This document shows positions 1 to 7,805 of a stretch of 64,000 bases of DNA, piece after piece. Each line of letters opens with the position of its first letter. Position 1 is the first letter of the stretch. Source of the stretch: JAWXUU01 sp044426045. Its GTDB lineage: Bacteria > Bacillota > Clostridia > Christensenellales > CAMQZB01. The notes beneath the pieces are model-generated. The model was not told the origin of the DNA, searched no databases, and saw nothing but the letters and a program-made list of their open reading frames with translations. A program made the position numbers and the translations under genes. Location: positions 1 to 64,000 of the forward strand of contig JAWXUX010000010.1 in the NCBI GenBank assembly GCA_044426045.1, written 5' to 3'.

Positions 1-167
1 CATATTTCCCACGCTTAACAAATCATAATTTGTTATTATCCTTTGTTTTTTATAATTGTAACATATAAAATACTAATTTACAATATTAAATTGAAAATAT
101 TTGATTTATTTTCTGCTGGTATTTTAATTATTTATTTCCACTATTTTAATTTTTCAAATATTTAATA

Positions 168-650
168 TTAGAGTATATTTATTGCTAAGCCCTTGATTTC
201 GGCATATTTGACAGTATATGCTGTGCCACCGCTTTGTTTTGTTTGATATGCTATACAACAGCTGCTGTGATCTACTAGATATTTGTTTCTTATATGATAA
301 CAGCCTCGGGACATTGTTTCTGATGTATAGATTCGCTCGTCTGCTTGGCTTATGATTTTATTATAGCGATCCACATCTTTCTCTTGCCAACTTTTTGCTT
401 GGTTTTTGCATGGCAAGACCATTATTAGCTTTATACTCGGATATAATGACTTCATGTGCAGAACTACACTTGCAGCTTCTATATCAAAGCCGAGTGCTCC
501 ACCAGATAGAAAACACCTATAACCACTTTTAATCAATTTTGCTATTTTTTCACTTAATATCTTGTGCAAATCTTTAATTTCCACTTCACCCATATCCCTG
601 TGCCCTGTAAAACAACATGTAACATCTTTCACACTTAACAAACCTACCAT
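168..650 (-). CDS. YpsA-like SLOG family protein (DUF1273-like)
   Basis: A 160-residue protein that opens with a CCFTGHR motif, followed by a Rossmann-like stretch with SGGALGFDIEAA and later IYTSETMSRGCYHIRNKYLV. This is the pattern of the YpsA/DUF1273 branch of the SLOG superfamily, thought to bind nucleotides or nucleotide-derived ligands; the exact role is unknown. The ATG at 650 has no clear ribosome site. A GTG seven codons in (632) is preceded by GGTAGG at good distance and may be the true start. It stands alone on the minus strand, with nothing recognisable in the 167 AT-rich bases downstream of it. Confidence 0.75.
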   Translation of the reverse strand: MVGLLSVKDVTCCFTGHRDMGEVEIKDLHKILSEKIAKLIKSGYRCFLSGGALGFDIEAASVVLHMKSLYPSIKLIMVLPCKNQAKSWQEKDVDRYNKIISQADERIYTSETMSRGCYHIRNKYLVDHSSCCIAYQTKQSGGTAYTVKYAEIKGLAINIL

Positions 651-824
651 AAAATTAATTTAAAAACTACAATAAAACATTATAATATTTTATTAATTCT
701 ATAATAACACCATTTTGAAGGTTTGTCAATTAAGATAATATGATTAAGTTGACAGCTATTATACGTCAATATATGTCACAATAGCAGCTTTATTATATCT
801 ATTCTTAATAATACTGCAATAAAA

Positions 825-862
825 ACATAATCATCTCAATGAAATAATCGAGATGATTATGT
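825..862 (-). terminator. rho-independent terminator
   Basis: A perfect 13-bp inverted repeat (825-837 with 850-862, 12-base loop) is followed on the minus strand by a run of five T. It lies 150 bases past the stop of the small membrane protein gene and probably ends the agr-linked transcript. The rest of 651-1011 is AT-rich and holds no other recognisable feature. Confidence 0.7.
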
Positions 863-1011
863 TAAATTAAATTATTTACTTAATTCTATTCATATACTTT
901 AAACAATAAAATTATCCACCCGTAATTCTTTTTAAATAATTTTTAAAATGGCCACACATTAACTCATCCGAAAAATTTATCAAAAATTATTATGTAATAA
1001 CATACGTAGTC

Positions 1012-1428
1012 TTATAATGACTTAACAAGTTGGGTTTCTGTCCCAAGGCAACCTATTATATATGCCACTGAAAAAAATTGCATGAATTTCGGAATGCCAT
1101 ATAGCAATGCTCCACTGCGAGAACCTATTGCAAAAACAGCTCCAACAAATAGTGCTTCATATACATATCCCCACATTCTATCTGTGAAAAATTTTTCTCT
1201 GTCATTAAGATACTCTTTTTTGAACGGTACTACCATAAGAGGCTCTTTGCCTTGGGCAACTCTTTTGCCTTCAAATTTATACCAAAAATAAAAAGCTACA
1301 CTTGCCGCAGCAATCAACAATATAGACTGCAAGGCATCCGACATCGAGCCATTTATATATCCATCAACAAATGTCAATACTGTTGAAATAACAAACACGA
1401 ATGATAGTAATCCAATAATTTTTTTCAT
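1012..1428 (-). CDS. small membrane protein downstream of agr locus
   Basis: The protein has 138 residues with about four hydrophobic segments (near residues 4-22, 32-50, 88-106 and 113-130) and a basic cytoplasmic loop around KKEYLNDREKFFTDR. No family is recognised. It follows the secreted protein gene by only 12 bases and has a start preceded by AAGGA, so the two are almost certainly co-transcribed. A role as an immunity or accessory membrane partner of the neighbouring exported protein is only a guess from position. Confidence 0.65.
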   Translation of the reverse strand: MKKIIGLLSFVFVISTVLTFVDGYINGSMSDALQSILLIAAASVAFYFWYKFEGKRVAQGKEPLMVVPFKKEYLNDREKFFTDRMWGYVYEALFVGAVFAIGSRSGALLYGIPKFMQFFSVAYIIGCLGTETQLVKSL

Positions 1429-1440
1429 AACAATATTCCT

Positions 1441-2106
1441 TTACACTCTCGATGTCAAAACCCAAGCGGCAGGATATGTTGAACCTGTATTAACGTATAT
1501 GCATCTACATATGTAAGAATAATCACCATTAACCAACCCAAAAATTGAGTCTTCGGCCCAACTTGCTAGAATGCTTTCTGCTGCAATCAATGTGATATCT
1601 AATGTTACCATAAGAAAACTCGCCAATGTCCCAACTCCCGTCTTCCCAACTAACCATTCAACAAACTCAAAAGCTGTGCTATTTCTAATCATCTCATACT
1701 CTGTCATGTTTACATTCATTGTATCAAGCATATCTAAAATATCAGATTCATACAATTTTGTTGTGCTCGAAAGATAACATGAGCTACTTGGCACAGGACA
1801 TCTCATCATGCTAGAATAATCTTCATCATGATTATGCAACCCTAAAATTTCTTCGATTTGAGAATCCCTATAACCAACTTCATTTTCTAATCTATATGTA
1901 TATTCGGCAACATACATTTCATCTACATAAGCTATTAAGATCGTTGTTTCTGTTTCATACACAACCACTTCCACTAGACCTTCGAATGAGAATTCATCGT
2001 TTGCATACGCCACTTCCCCACTATATGCTCCCATACTCATAACTAGCATAGCACAAACTAGCACCATTGCAAGTACCTTTTTCAAATTTTTATGTATTCT
2101 TTTCAT
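1441..2106 (-). CDS. secreted protein of unknown function linked to agr
   Basis: The protein has 221 residues with a classical Sec signal peptide: a basic start (MKRIHKNLKK), a hydrophobic core (VLAMVLVCAMLVMSMG) and a likely cut after VAYA near residue 35. The mature part has five cysteines (RCPVPSSSCYLSS and YICRCIY) and a long hydrophobic stretch near residues 150-180 (TGVGTLASFLMVTLDITLIAA) that could insert in a membrane. GGAGG sits well placed before the ATG. It lies directly downstream of agrD with no terminator between, so the quorum system probably drives it. No known family is recognised; it could be a toxin, bacteriocin-like or surface product. Confidence 0.65.
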   Translation of the reverse strand: MKRIHKNLKKVLAMVLVCAMLVMSMGAYSGEVAYANDEFSFEGLVEVVVYETETTILIAYVDEMYVAEYTYRLENEVGYRDSQIEEILGLHNHDEDYSSMMRCPVPSSSCYLSSTTKLYESDILDMLDTMNVNMTEYEMIRNSTAFEFVEWLVGKTGVGTLASFLMVTLDITLIAAESILASWAEDSIFGLVNGDYSYICRCIYVNTGSTYPAAWVLTSRV

Positions 2107-2260
2107 TTTATTTCCTCCATGTTTTCGCGATAATTTGCTTAACTCTTATTTGATATTAATCGTAAACTAAATTACACATCGGACCGAACCTCCATTTTCC
2201 ATTTTTATGTTGTGAAAATGTACTAAACATAATACGTCCGTCACACAACAAATGTTTGCC

Positions 2261-2410
2261 TCAATTTTTCTTCTTCTCTTTGTTCATCATTGCATCAGGA
2301 ACTTTGGGTTGGCATAACCACCATTGACACACACCATCGACTGAACCATCACCTATAAATTTCGCTGTTTTTATTACAGCTTTCAATATTATAGATTTCT
2401 TTTCTTTCAT
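2261..2410 (-). CDS. agrD: AgrD-like cyclic autoinducer prepeptide
   Basis: A 49-residue ORF too short for ordinary ORF calling. It has an amphipathic N-terminal part (MKEKKSIILKAVIKTAKF), a core of GVCQWWLC, then QPKVPDAMM and a charged tail. This is the layout of AgrD precursors: leader, Cys-containing ring segment, then the conserved (E/Q)PKxP recognition tail processed by AgrB. Cys28 would form the thiolactone ring; a second Cys at 33 sits at the ring boundary, which is uncommon. AAGGAG precedes the ATG. It lies 113 bases after agrB and directly downstream of a LytTR-box pair. The mature peptide cannot be fixed from sequence; a five- or six-residue ring is possible. Confidence 0.85.
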   Translation of the reverse strand: MKEKKSIILKAVIKTAKFIGDGSVDGVCQWWLCQPKVPDAMMNKEKKKN

Positions 2411-2475
2411 GACAAGATGTTCTCCTTATTATATATTTCATATGCTATCACACTTGTATTCAATTTGCAATATCA

Positions 2476-2513
2476 CTGCCGTTTTTAACGTGTTTATTGT
2501 CGTTTTTGACATG
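2476..2513 (-). promoter_or_regulatory. LytTR (AgrA) direct-repeat box upstream of agrD
   Basis: Two 16-base direct repeats, TGCCGTTTTTAACGTG at 2477-2492 and TGTCGTTTTTGACATG at 2498-2513, lie exactly 21 bp apart, two helical turns as expected for a dimer of LytTR-domain regulators. They sit between agrB and agrD and so would give agrD its own autoinduced promoter. Nearly the same 40 bases recur upstream of agrB. The binding protein is inferred to be the neighbouring LytTR regulator. Confidence 0.7.
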
Positions 2514-2523
2514 TTTTGAAGTA

Positions 2524-3126
2524 TTATTTATTAATATCAATCTCTGTTTTTGATTTATTCAAACACATCTTACCTAGAACCAAGAGTTCTGCTACCACTA
2601 TCATTGTATATGAAACTGCATATGGATATACGTAATCAATATTAATGATCATCAAAATACTAGAAATGCTTGCTACTATAAATATTCCTATTATACTCAT
2701 CTTTCGATTCTGTTTAACTTCTTCAGAAGACAACGGCTTGTTCACATTTTCTATTGGTGCAAGCAATATAAATGTTATAACTGAAACTACATTCATGCTT
2801 GCTATTATTAAGACAATATACTGCTCTAAAAAATATTTTATCCCTAGATTTCCAACGATTGCGAGCCCCAATATTGTGCTTATGCACGATAAGTGATTTT
2901 TAGCATGGTATCCTCCTGCAAAATGACGTAATCCAATAAAGCAAATTGCAAAAATAATTGCAAAAGCTATTTGTTCAAAAATTATTCCGATTGCAATCAC
3001 CAACGCTAAATTAATCAAAGTCGATAGCAAAATAATGAAACAATATATATATGTTTCAAGCTGATTTTCTTCAATTATATTTTTCTTTATCATATATTTA
3101 GTTATATTTTCTGCTATATTTTCCAT
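2524..3126 (-). CDS. agrB: AgrB-like peptide-processing membrane protease
   Basis: A 200-residue membrane protein with the AgrB signature RHFAGGYHA; catalytic His74 and Cys81 are seven residues apart as in characterised AgrB. Five to six hydrophobic segments surround this cytoplasmic active-site loop. AgrB cuts the AgrD precursor at its C-terminal side and forms the ring of the autoinducing peptide. GAGAGGGGG sits before the ATG. It is transcribed toward agrD from a region that carries its own LytTR-box pair, and it is separated from agrCA by a terminator, so signal production and signal sensing appear to be two transcripts. Confidence 0.92.
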   Translation of the reverse strand: MENIAENITKYMIKKNIIEENQLETYIYCFIILLSTLINLALVIAIGIIFEQIAFAIIFAICFIGLRHFAGGYHAKNHLSCISTILGLAIVGNLGIKYFLEQYIVLIIASMNVVSVITFILLAPIENVNKPLSSEEVKQNRKMSIIGIFIVASISSILMIINIDYVYPYAVSYTMIVVAELLVLGKMCLNKSKTEIDINK

Positions 3127-3188
3127 ATTTCCCCCTCTCTTGTCCTATATATTTAACTTAGCATATTTTCATATCTTAATCAATATCA

Positions 3189-3226
3189 CTGTCGTTTTTA
3201 ACGTGCTTACTGTCGTTTTTGACATA
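3189..3226 (-). promoter_or_regulatory. LytTR (AgrA) direct-repeat box upstream of agrB
   Basis: Repeats TGTCGTTTTTAACGTG (3190-3205) and TGTCGTTTTTGACATA (3211-3226) again lie 21 bp apart. With flanks they differ from the agrD-proximal box at only a few positions. The site ends about 60 bases before the agrB start, and a weak TTGATT with 17-base spacing to TAAGTT follows it. It also directly borders the agrCA terminator. Confidence 0.7.
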
Positions 3227-3254
3227 AAAAAGACCAAGGTTCATTATCTTGGTC
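3224..3254 (-). terminator. rho-independent terminator after agrC
   Basis: The stem GACCAAG/CTTGGTC (3232-3238 with 3248-3254) is followed on the minus strand by six T. It starts 8 bases past the agrC stop and separates the agrAC transcript from agrB. Confidence 0.8.
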
Positions 3255-3261
3255 CTCTTTA

Positions 3262-4530
3262 TTATCTGTTTTCTATAAATGCATTCACAATAAACCACTT
3301 CTCTTCTTTGTCGACATAAAACAATCCCCCATATTTTTTCACAATTTCTTTAACGTTTTTAACACCATACCCATGAAGAATTTTCTCTTCTTTTCTTCGC
3401 GTTTTTTCATTACTAATAGCTAAATTATATTTGTTTTTAACTAGAATACAAATATAGTTATTTTTTATGTGGAATTCAAATTCTATTTTCTTATCATCAG
3501 TCGTATTCATTGCATCAAAGGCATTATCTAATAAGTTGCCCACAATTACACAAAGGTCTATGATATCTATATTAATTTTTTTATAAACTTGCGTATGTAT
3601 TTGGAATTTTATGTCTTCTTGCTTTGCTTTTGTTACTTTAGCATTTATTATACTATCCACACCCATGATCCCCGTATAATCTCCATATTTTTCCGTGATA
3701 TCACAAATTGCATCTAATTGATTTAATGCTTTTATATTGTCTTCTACAATATAGTCTTTAAGCCCATACATCTTATTTTTAATATCATGAATTCTTTTTG
3801 CTAGTTGTGTCTGATTCTCTAAAATATCTTCATATCGCGTTCTGTCTGATTCCATTCTCAGTTTTTCAAATTCTACTTTATTCTTCAATTGCATAGTTTT
3901 TAAAATATAGTCAAATGCAGAGAAAAATAATATGTTACTACAAAATACAAGAATACTTATACTAAACAAATTTAAAACAACACCGCTACTTTGTGCGGTC
4001 ACCATCACTTCATTAAGTTCAAGAAGAATAAAACATGACATGATCGGCATAAGTACATACGGCATTATTCTATAGATAGATATTTGCGCTTCTTTTTTTT
4101 TGTAAAAACTTTTGAATATATAACTTAATGTCAGCGTAGTTGATTTTGAAATAACAATTCCTATTGTCGCCAATATAAAGTTGCTTTGAACTTCTATAAC
4201 GGAAACTCCTGTAACCAATGCCAAAATGAAACTCGCTATTATCTCTACAAATATAGCCAACAGCATTAAAAACAAAATAATACAGATTTTATAGCGAATT
4301 TTTATTTTATATAAACATGATAATCCAAATAAAGCACAAATATTTATAATCAGGAAATTCAGCATTGAATTTATATGTGTGTTTATTAATATGTTTACAA
4401 TAACATATAAACTAAATGCTATGAATAGAGTATGTTTTCTAACTAATCTCCCCTTACAAAATGCATCAAAGAAATTGTTATAGTAAAGACTATCCGCTAT
4501 TGATGAAATAAACAACAATATTATATTCAC
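3262..4530 (-). CDS. agrC: AgrC-like sensor histidine kinase (GHKL)
   Basis: The protein has 422 residues: an N-terminal half with about six membrane segments (residues 1-210), a coiled linker, then a kinase core with the phospho-acceptor His248 in KRIHDIKNKM, an N-box NLLDNAFDAM (331-341) and a late glycine motif HGYGVKNV. This is the HPK10/AgrC layout in which the membrane domain binds the cyclic peptide and the cytoplasmic part phosphorylates a LytTR regulator. Its start overlaps the end of agrA by 4 bases, so the two are translationally coupled. A terminator follows. The assignment is firm at family level; the cognate signal is inferred from the adjacent agrD. Confidence 0.9.
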   Translation of the reverse strand: MNIILLFISSIADSLYYNNFFDAFCKGRLVRKHTLFIAFSLYVIVNILINTHINSMLNFLIINICALFGLSCLYKIKIRYKICIILFLMLLAIFVEIIASFILALVTGVSVIEVQSNFILATIGIVISKSTTLTLSYIFKSFYKKKEAQISIYRIMPYVLMPIMSCFILLELNEVMVTAQSSGVVLNLFSISILVFCSNILFFSAFDYILKTMQLKNKVEFEKLRMESDRTRYEDILENQTQLAKRIHDIKNKMYGLKDYIVEDNIKALNQLDAICDITEKYGDYTGIMGVDSIINAKVTKAKQEDIKFQIHTQVYKKINIDIIDLCVIVGNLLDNAFDAMNTTDDKKIEFEFHIKNNYICILVKNKYNLAISNEKTRRKEEKILHGYGVKNVKEIVKKYGGLFYVDKEEKWFIVNAFIENR

Positions 4531-5231
4531 ACCTTTACCTCCGACATATATCTGGCAAATGCCTCCTCGAACTCTTTTTTATAGTTTCTGCTAATTGATA
4601 ATACTTGCCCTGATTTTAATTTTACTTCATTTGATTTCAACGATTCAATATCATCAAGATTTACTAAAAAACTTTTTTTGCATTTAACTATATTATATTC
4701 TTTCAATTTCGCTGTCAATTCCCCAAAAGCATTTGAACATTCTATACTTTTTCCTGTAGATAGATGGATCAAACATAATCTGTGGAAATACTCGATGTAC
4801 GATATGTCAAATATGTTAACTTTCGTTTTTTGACCAAGGCGGCTTGTTTCAAGCACTGCTCTATCTTTTAAGTATTTTTCAAACGCTCTTTGAATTTTTT
4901 TCACCAATACCCCTACATCTATTGGCTTTAAAATATATTGAAAAGGCTCACAGTCCATAGCGTCAGAAATATAGTGTGAGTGACTTGTCACAAAAAATAT
5001 AATGACTCGTTTGTTTATCTTAGCTATGTAATTTGCTAAATTAATGCCATTACCATCCCTAATTTCTATATCCAAAAAGCATATATCAATTTCACTAGTA
5101 TCTTGATTCATTAACGGATTTACACTATCATATTTTTGTATATCTAATTTTTTATCAGAAAAATGCTCCAACAATACTTCTTCAATTTGATTTATATAAT
5201 TTATTTCATCATCAACGATCACTATTTTCAT
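4527..5231 (-). CDS. agrA: AgrA-like response regulator with LytTR domain
   Basis: The protein has 234 residues. The receiver domain shows Asp7-Asp8 and the phospho-acceptor Asp54 (CFLDIEIRDG), with Lys at the end of the domain (YILKPID). A LytTR DNA-binding domain follows from about residue 135 (KVNIFDISYIEYFHRLCLIHLSTG). AAGGAG precedes the ATG. It is the first gene of the two-gene regulator operon, and its likely targets are the two direct-repeat boxes upstream of agrB and agrD. Placing regulator before kinase is the reverse of the staphylococcal order. Confidence 0.92.
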   Translation of the reverse strand: MKIVIVDDEINYINQIEEVLLEHFSDKKLDIQKYDSVNPLMNQDTSEIDICFLDIEIRDGNGINLANYIAKINKRVIIFFVTSHSHYISDAMDCEPFQYILKPIDVGVLVKKIQRAFEKYLKDRAVLETSRLGQKTKVNIFDISYIEYFHRLCLIHLSTGKSIECSNAFGELTAKLKEYNIVKCKKSFLVNLDDIESLKSNEVKLKSGQVLSISRNYKKEFEEAFARYMSEVKV

Positions 5232-5371
5232 ATTTCTCCTTTTAATTGATTATGCTTTTTGTAACCACTTGCTCATTTTTATACATTACAATTCATTTAT
5301 AACTAATATATTAAGATTAATACATTAAGATTTTAACTTACTGGCATATCTGTTAGAGAATACCAACACAG

Positions 5372-6229
5372 CTAATCTTTCATATACATTAGTATATCTA
5401 ATTCACTGATAAAATTTTTTATATCGACTCTATCTACAATCAGCTTTTTCAAATCTTTTTTAGGCATATTTAAAATTTCCTTTGGTTGATACACAGTGTA
5501 GTTTATTCCAAAGTGCATTCCACAGATACTGCAGGTATTCATTACATATTCTTTTCCCATTTCTTTTGAATATTTTTTCTTTATTGTAGGATGCAATTCC
5601 ATAAGGTAATTATCTAAACTATCAAAATATCCCAAACCTAATATTTCAAACAAATTAGAATCCCTATATTTCTTAGCGCACGGAACAAACTCTTCACCTA
5701 GTTCATTCAATATTTGATTAACTAGCAAATACGTTTTAACTTTCGTTTTTTTACCACATTTAAAACACTTTCTTTCCCATTCATAAATGTTTATGCCATT
5801 TTTCAAAAGATGCTGATGTACTTTTCGGGCTTTCTCTTTACTTGTTAGAATTGCTTCCTCTTCCATTTTGACATGTTTAAGTTTTGATTTGATAATGGAA
5901 TCATCAAAGATATCTAATTTATCAGCAATTTTCAACATCCATACATCATTTTTCTTAAGAAATTTTATATATCCGCATTCTTTCAATTCATTAACAACAT
6001 TATTAGCTATATGACGATGCGCATGATCTACTTCTCCATTTCTGACATCTTGATATATATATCTGCTAAATTTGATTGAGTTAACCTTCGAAGAAGAACA
6101 TAAACCCTCATTCTTTTCGCATTCGTGTTCTATAAATTTATATCCTCGATAAACCATTTTCCACCATTCTCCATCACCACGAGAACTATCAATTAATTTT
6201 TTTCTTCTATTATCAATATTTGTGTTCAT
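5372..6229 (-). CDS. hypothetical protein with two CxxC pairs
   Basis: The 285-residue protein is rich in Lys and has no membrane segment. Two CxxC pairs, CFKCGKK near residue 160 and CSICGMHFG near 232, could together hold one zinc ion. The N-terminal part contains basic helices that could contact nucleic acid. The ATG has AGGAGAA upstream. No family is recognised. It stands alone between agrA and a gene-poor stretch with broken genes, so it may belong to acquired DNA. Confidence 0.6.
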   Translation of the reverse strand: MNTNIDNRRKKLIDSSRGDGEWWKMVYRGYKFIEHECEKNEGLCSSSKVNSIKFSRYIYQDVRNGEVDHAHRHIANNVVNELKECGYIKFLKKNDVWMLKIADKLDIFDDSIIKSKLKHVKMEEEAILTSKEKARKVHQHLLKNGINIYEWERKCFKCGKKTKVKTYLLVNQILNELGEEFVPCAKKYRDSNLFEILGLGYFDSLDNYLMELHPTIKKKYSKEMGKEYVMNTCSICGMHFGINYTVYQPKEILNMPKKDLKKLIVDRVDIKNFISELDILMYMKD

Positions 6230-6609
6230 TTTTTATTCTCCTATCTTGATAAAAAGTTTAACATGTAATTACAAAAAAGGCAATACATTATGAAAATTTT
6301 TATAAAAATTATATATTAAATAGGTGCCATTGTAGAAATGCACAACGTTAAAATACCACACTCACACATAAACTGCGTGACCATAATAATATACGCAACA
6401 ATTCATATGGTGTTTTCATTTTCTTTTCGAACTGCGCTGTGCTTATTTTATGTTTATCGTTTTTTGATCCATTTCGCCTCCAGCCACTTTTAATATAACT
6501 GTATTTAGCGAGTTTTCAAGAACCACATAAAATTTTATTCTTCGCACACTTTAATAAATTTTTTTGTTATCGTTTTGGGCGATTTCTTGATAACGAGCTA
6601 AATAATGTT
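6230..6609. other. gene-poor stretch, possible gene remains
   Basis: No intact gene is seen. On the minus strand one frame between about 6330 and 6560 reads as a basic peptide broken by a stop (fragments such as IKSGWRRNGSKNDKHKIS), which suggests a decayed gene that cannot be identified. Confidence 0.3.
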
Positions 6610-6720
6610 ATGAATAAACTTAGAGAAATGACTATTATGGCACTAGAAAAATGCGGGTATTACTTCCCAACTGAAAAGCAAATATCTCGTTATATTTTGT
6701 TTGGCACGATAAGTGGTTAA
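6610..6720 (+). CDS. possible 36-residue ORF
   Basis: It reads from ATG at 6610 to TAA at 6720 and ends just before the ribosome site of the next plus-strand gene. No strong Shine-Dalgarno site is seen and no family is recognised. It may be the shortened end of a former gene or a small coupled gene. Confidence 0.3.
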   Translation: MNKLREMTIMALEKCGYYFPTEKQISRYILFGTISG

Positions 6721-6732
6721 GGGGGTGAGATT

Positions 6733-7083
6733 ATGAAATTTGATATTGAAACTATTATTAAAGAAGCACAAACGAACACCAAAGAATTTGTTCATGCACT
6801 TAGCCAAAGTTATGCTCACAAAAAGGTATTTGAGGATATAGTGAATATGGCAACCCTAGAAGGCGAACTTTTTTAAAAAATCAGCTTTGAAGATTTGAAT
6901 AATCTTTATTCATATGCTCGCGACGTATGGCTCATAGTGGAAAATATTTCTATTGTTGATGTTATGGATTGCATCGCTTTTCTACTCAACAAAAACCGAG
7001 CGAGTATTGACAAAATCATTAATACGCCTAGGCGTGAATTTGGATACGCTGTGCTTGATAAAAATTATGATTTATATAAATAA
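6733..7083 (+). pseudogene. plus-strand gene broken by an in-frame stop
   Basis: A strong GGGGGTGAG site precedes ATG at 6733. The frame reads 47 codons, meets TAA at 6874-6876, then continues in the same frame to 7083, giving a product of about 116 residues if read through. The second part (SFEDLNNLYSYARDVW onwards) has a natural helical composition and also has a TTG at 6895. The stop lies in a T6A6 run. It is probably a helical cytoplasmic protein of unknown role, inactivated by one substitution. A terminator follows directly, supporting a former real gene. Confidence 0.5.
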
Positions 7084-7105
7084 AAAACTAGAATAATAGC
7101 AACAT

Positions 7106-7148
7106 AAAAATGAGCTATTCGGAATTTCGAATAACTCATTTTTAGTTT
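7106..7148 (+). terminator. rho-independent terminator
   Basis: The stem AAAAATGAG/CTCATTTTT (7106-7114 with 7135-7143) has an inner paired part and a T-rich tail on the plus strand, 23 bases after the stop of the broken gene. Confidence 0.65.
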
Positions 7149-7256
7149 TAATAATTATTTTGATGCATTGCATATTACATTGCATACACTTTTAGAAAAA
7201 TCGGAAATTCCGAATTTTATATCTTGTGTCTTTTGATTTTTTACCATAGGTAAAAC

Positions 7257-7480
7257 TGAATTTTCCAGACAGTGTCTGGAAAATTCAAATCCCACAGTTT
7301 TGCCACTTATTTGAGTATAATTCTATCAATTAGGTCTTAGCAGGATAAGAACTGCCAGGACTTGCCATTAGCAAATGGCACTTTTCCCTTATAAACAAAG
7401 GGAAAAGTCATGGTTGCAGTTGACGGCAGTCACCATGCAGGGAAACCAGTACTGCCTTTTATTGTTTTTTGCTATTTTTT
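7257..7480 (+). ncRNA. candidate structured RNA of unknown class
   Basis: No ORF is present, but strong pairing is. A 31-base inverted repeat with 15-bp perfect arms lies at 7257-7287. Hairpin 7363-7369/7374-7380 and hairpin 7381-7390/7398-7407 (10 bp perfect) sit side by side inside a stem 7355-7361/7407-7413. ACTGCC at 7351-7356 can pair with GGCAGT at 7425-7430, and that same GGCAGT can instead pair with ACTGCC at 7451-7456, which is followed by TTTTATTGTTTTTT. The two pairings exclude each other, as in riboswitch expression platforms. No gene lies close downstream on this strand, so a stand-alone RNA or a mobile-element end is also possible. Confidence 0.35.
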
Positions 7481-7578
7481 TATATAATTTTTATGTTCGA
7501 ACTGCGATTTATTTAAAAAATATTAGCATTAAAAATTAATTGTACACCGAAATCAGTGAAAAATTTGGGGGTGCACTT

Positions 7579-7747
7579 TTAAATTATATAATGATTAATA
7601 AATAGGTCTGATTCGATTATTTTAACTAAGTCTTTGATCAGACCGCTGTTCACCCCACCATGCAAATCTTCTCCACGAATAAACTCATCAAGTTCACTAG
7701 ATCTCACTTCTGGTTTATCTCGTACTCTCTTTTTTGAATATGTTCAT
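7579..7747 (-). pseudogene. possible small frameshifted gene
   Basis: AAAAGGAG precedes ATG at 7747. The first codons read MNIFKK, then a stop follows after a run of six A; one base fewer in that run would open a frame of about 50 residues (SSELDEFIRGEDLHGGVNSG) to the TAA at 7579. No family is recognised. Between this and the candidate RNA lies a hairpin around 7545-7578. Confidence 0.3.
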
Positions 7748-7805
7748 TTTTGCTCCTTTTGTGTTTGTTATTTAGTTATTGTTTGAGTTATTCTCATAAT
7801 AGACA

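Noticed and set aside
7320..7480. Known riboswitch classes (cobalamin, TPP, SAM, c-di-GMP, THF, purine, T-box)
   Set aside because: None of their conserved core motifs could be found, and no target gene lies directly downstream on the same strand.
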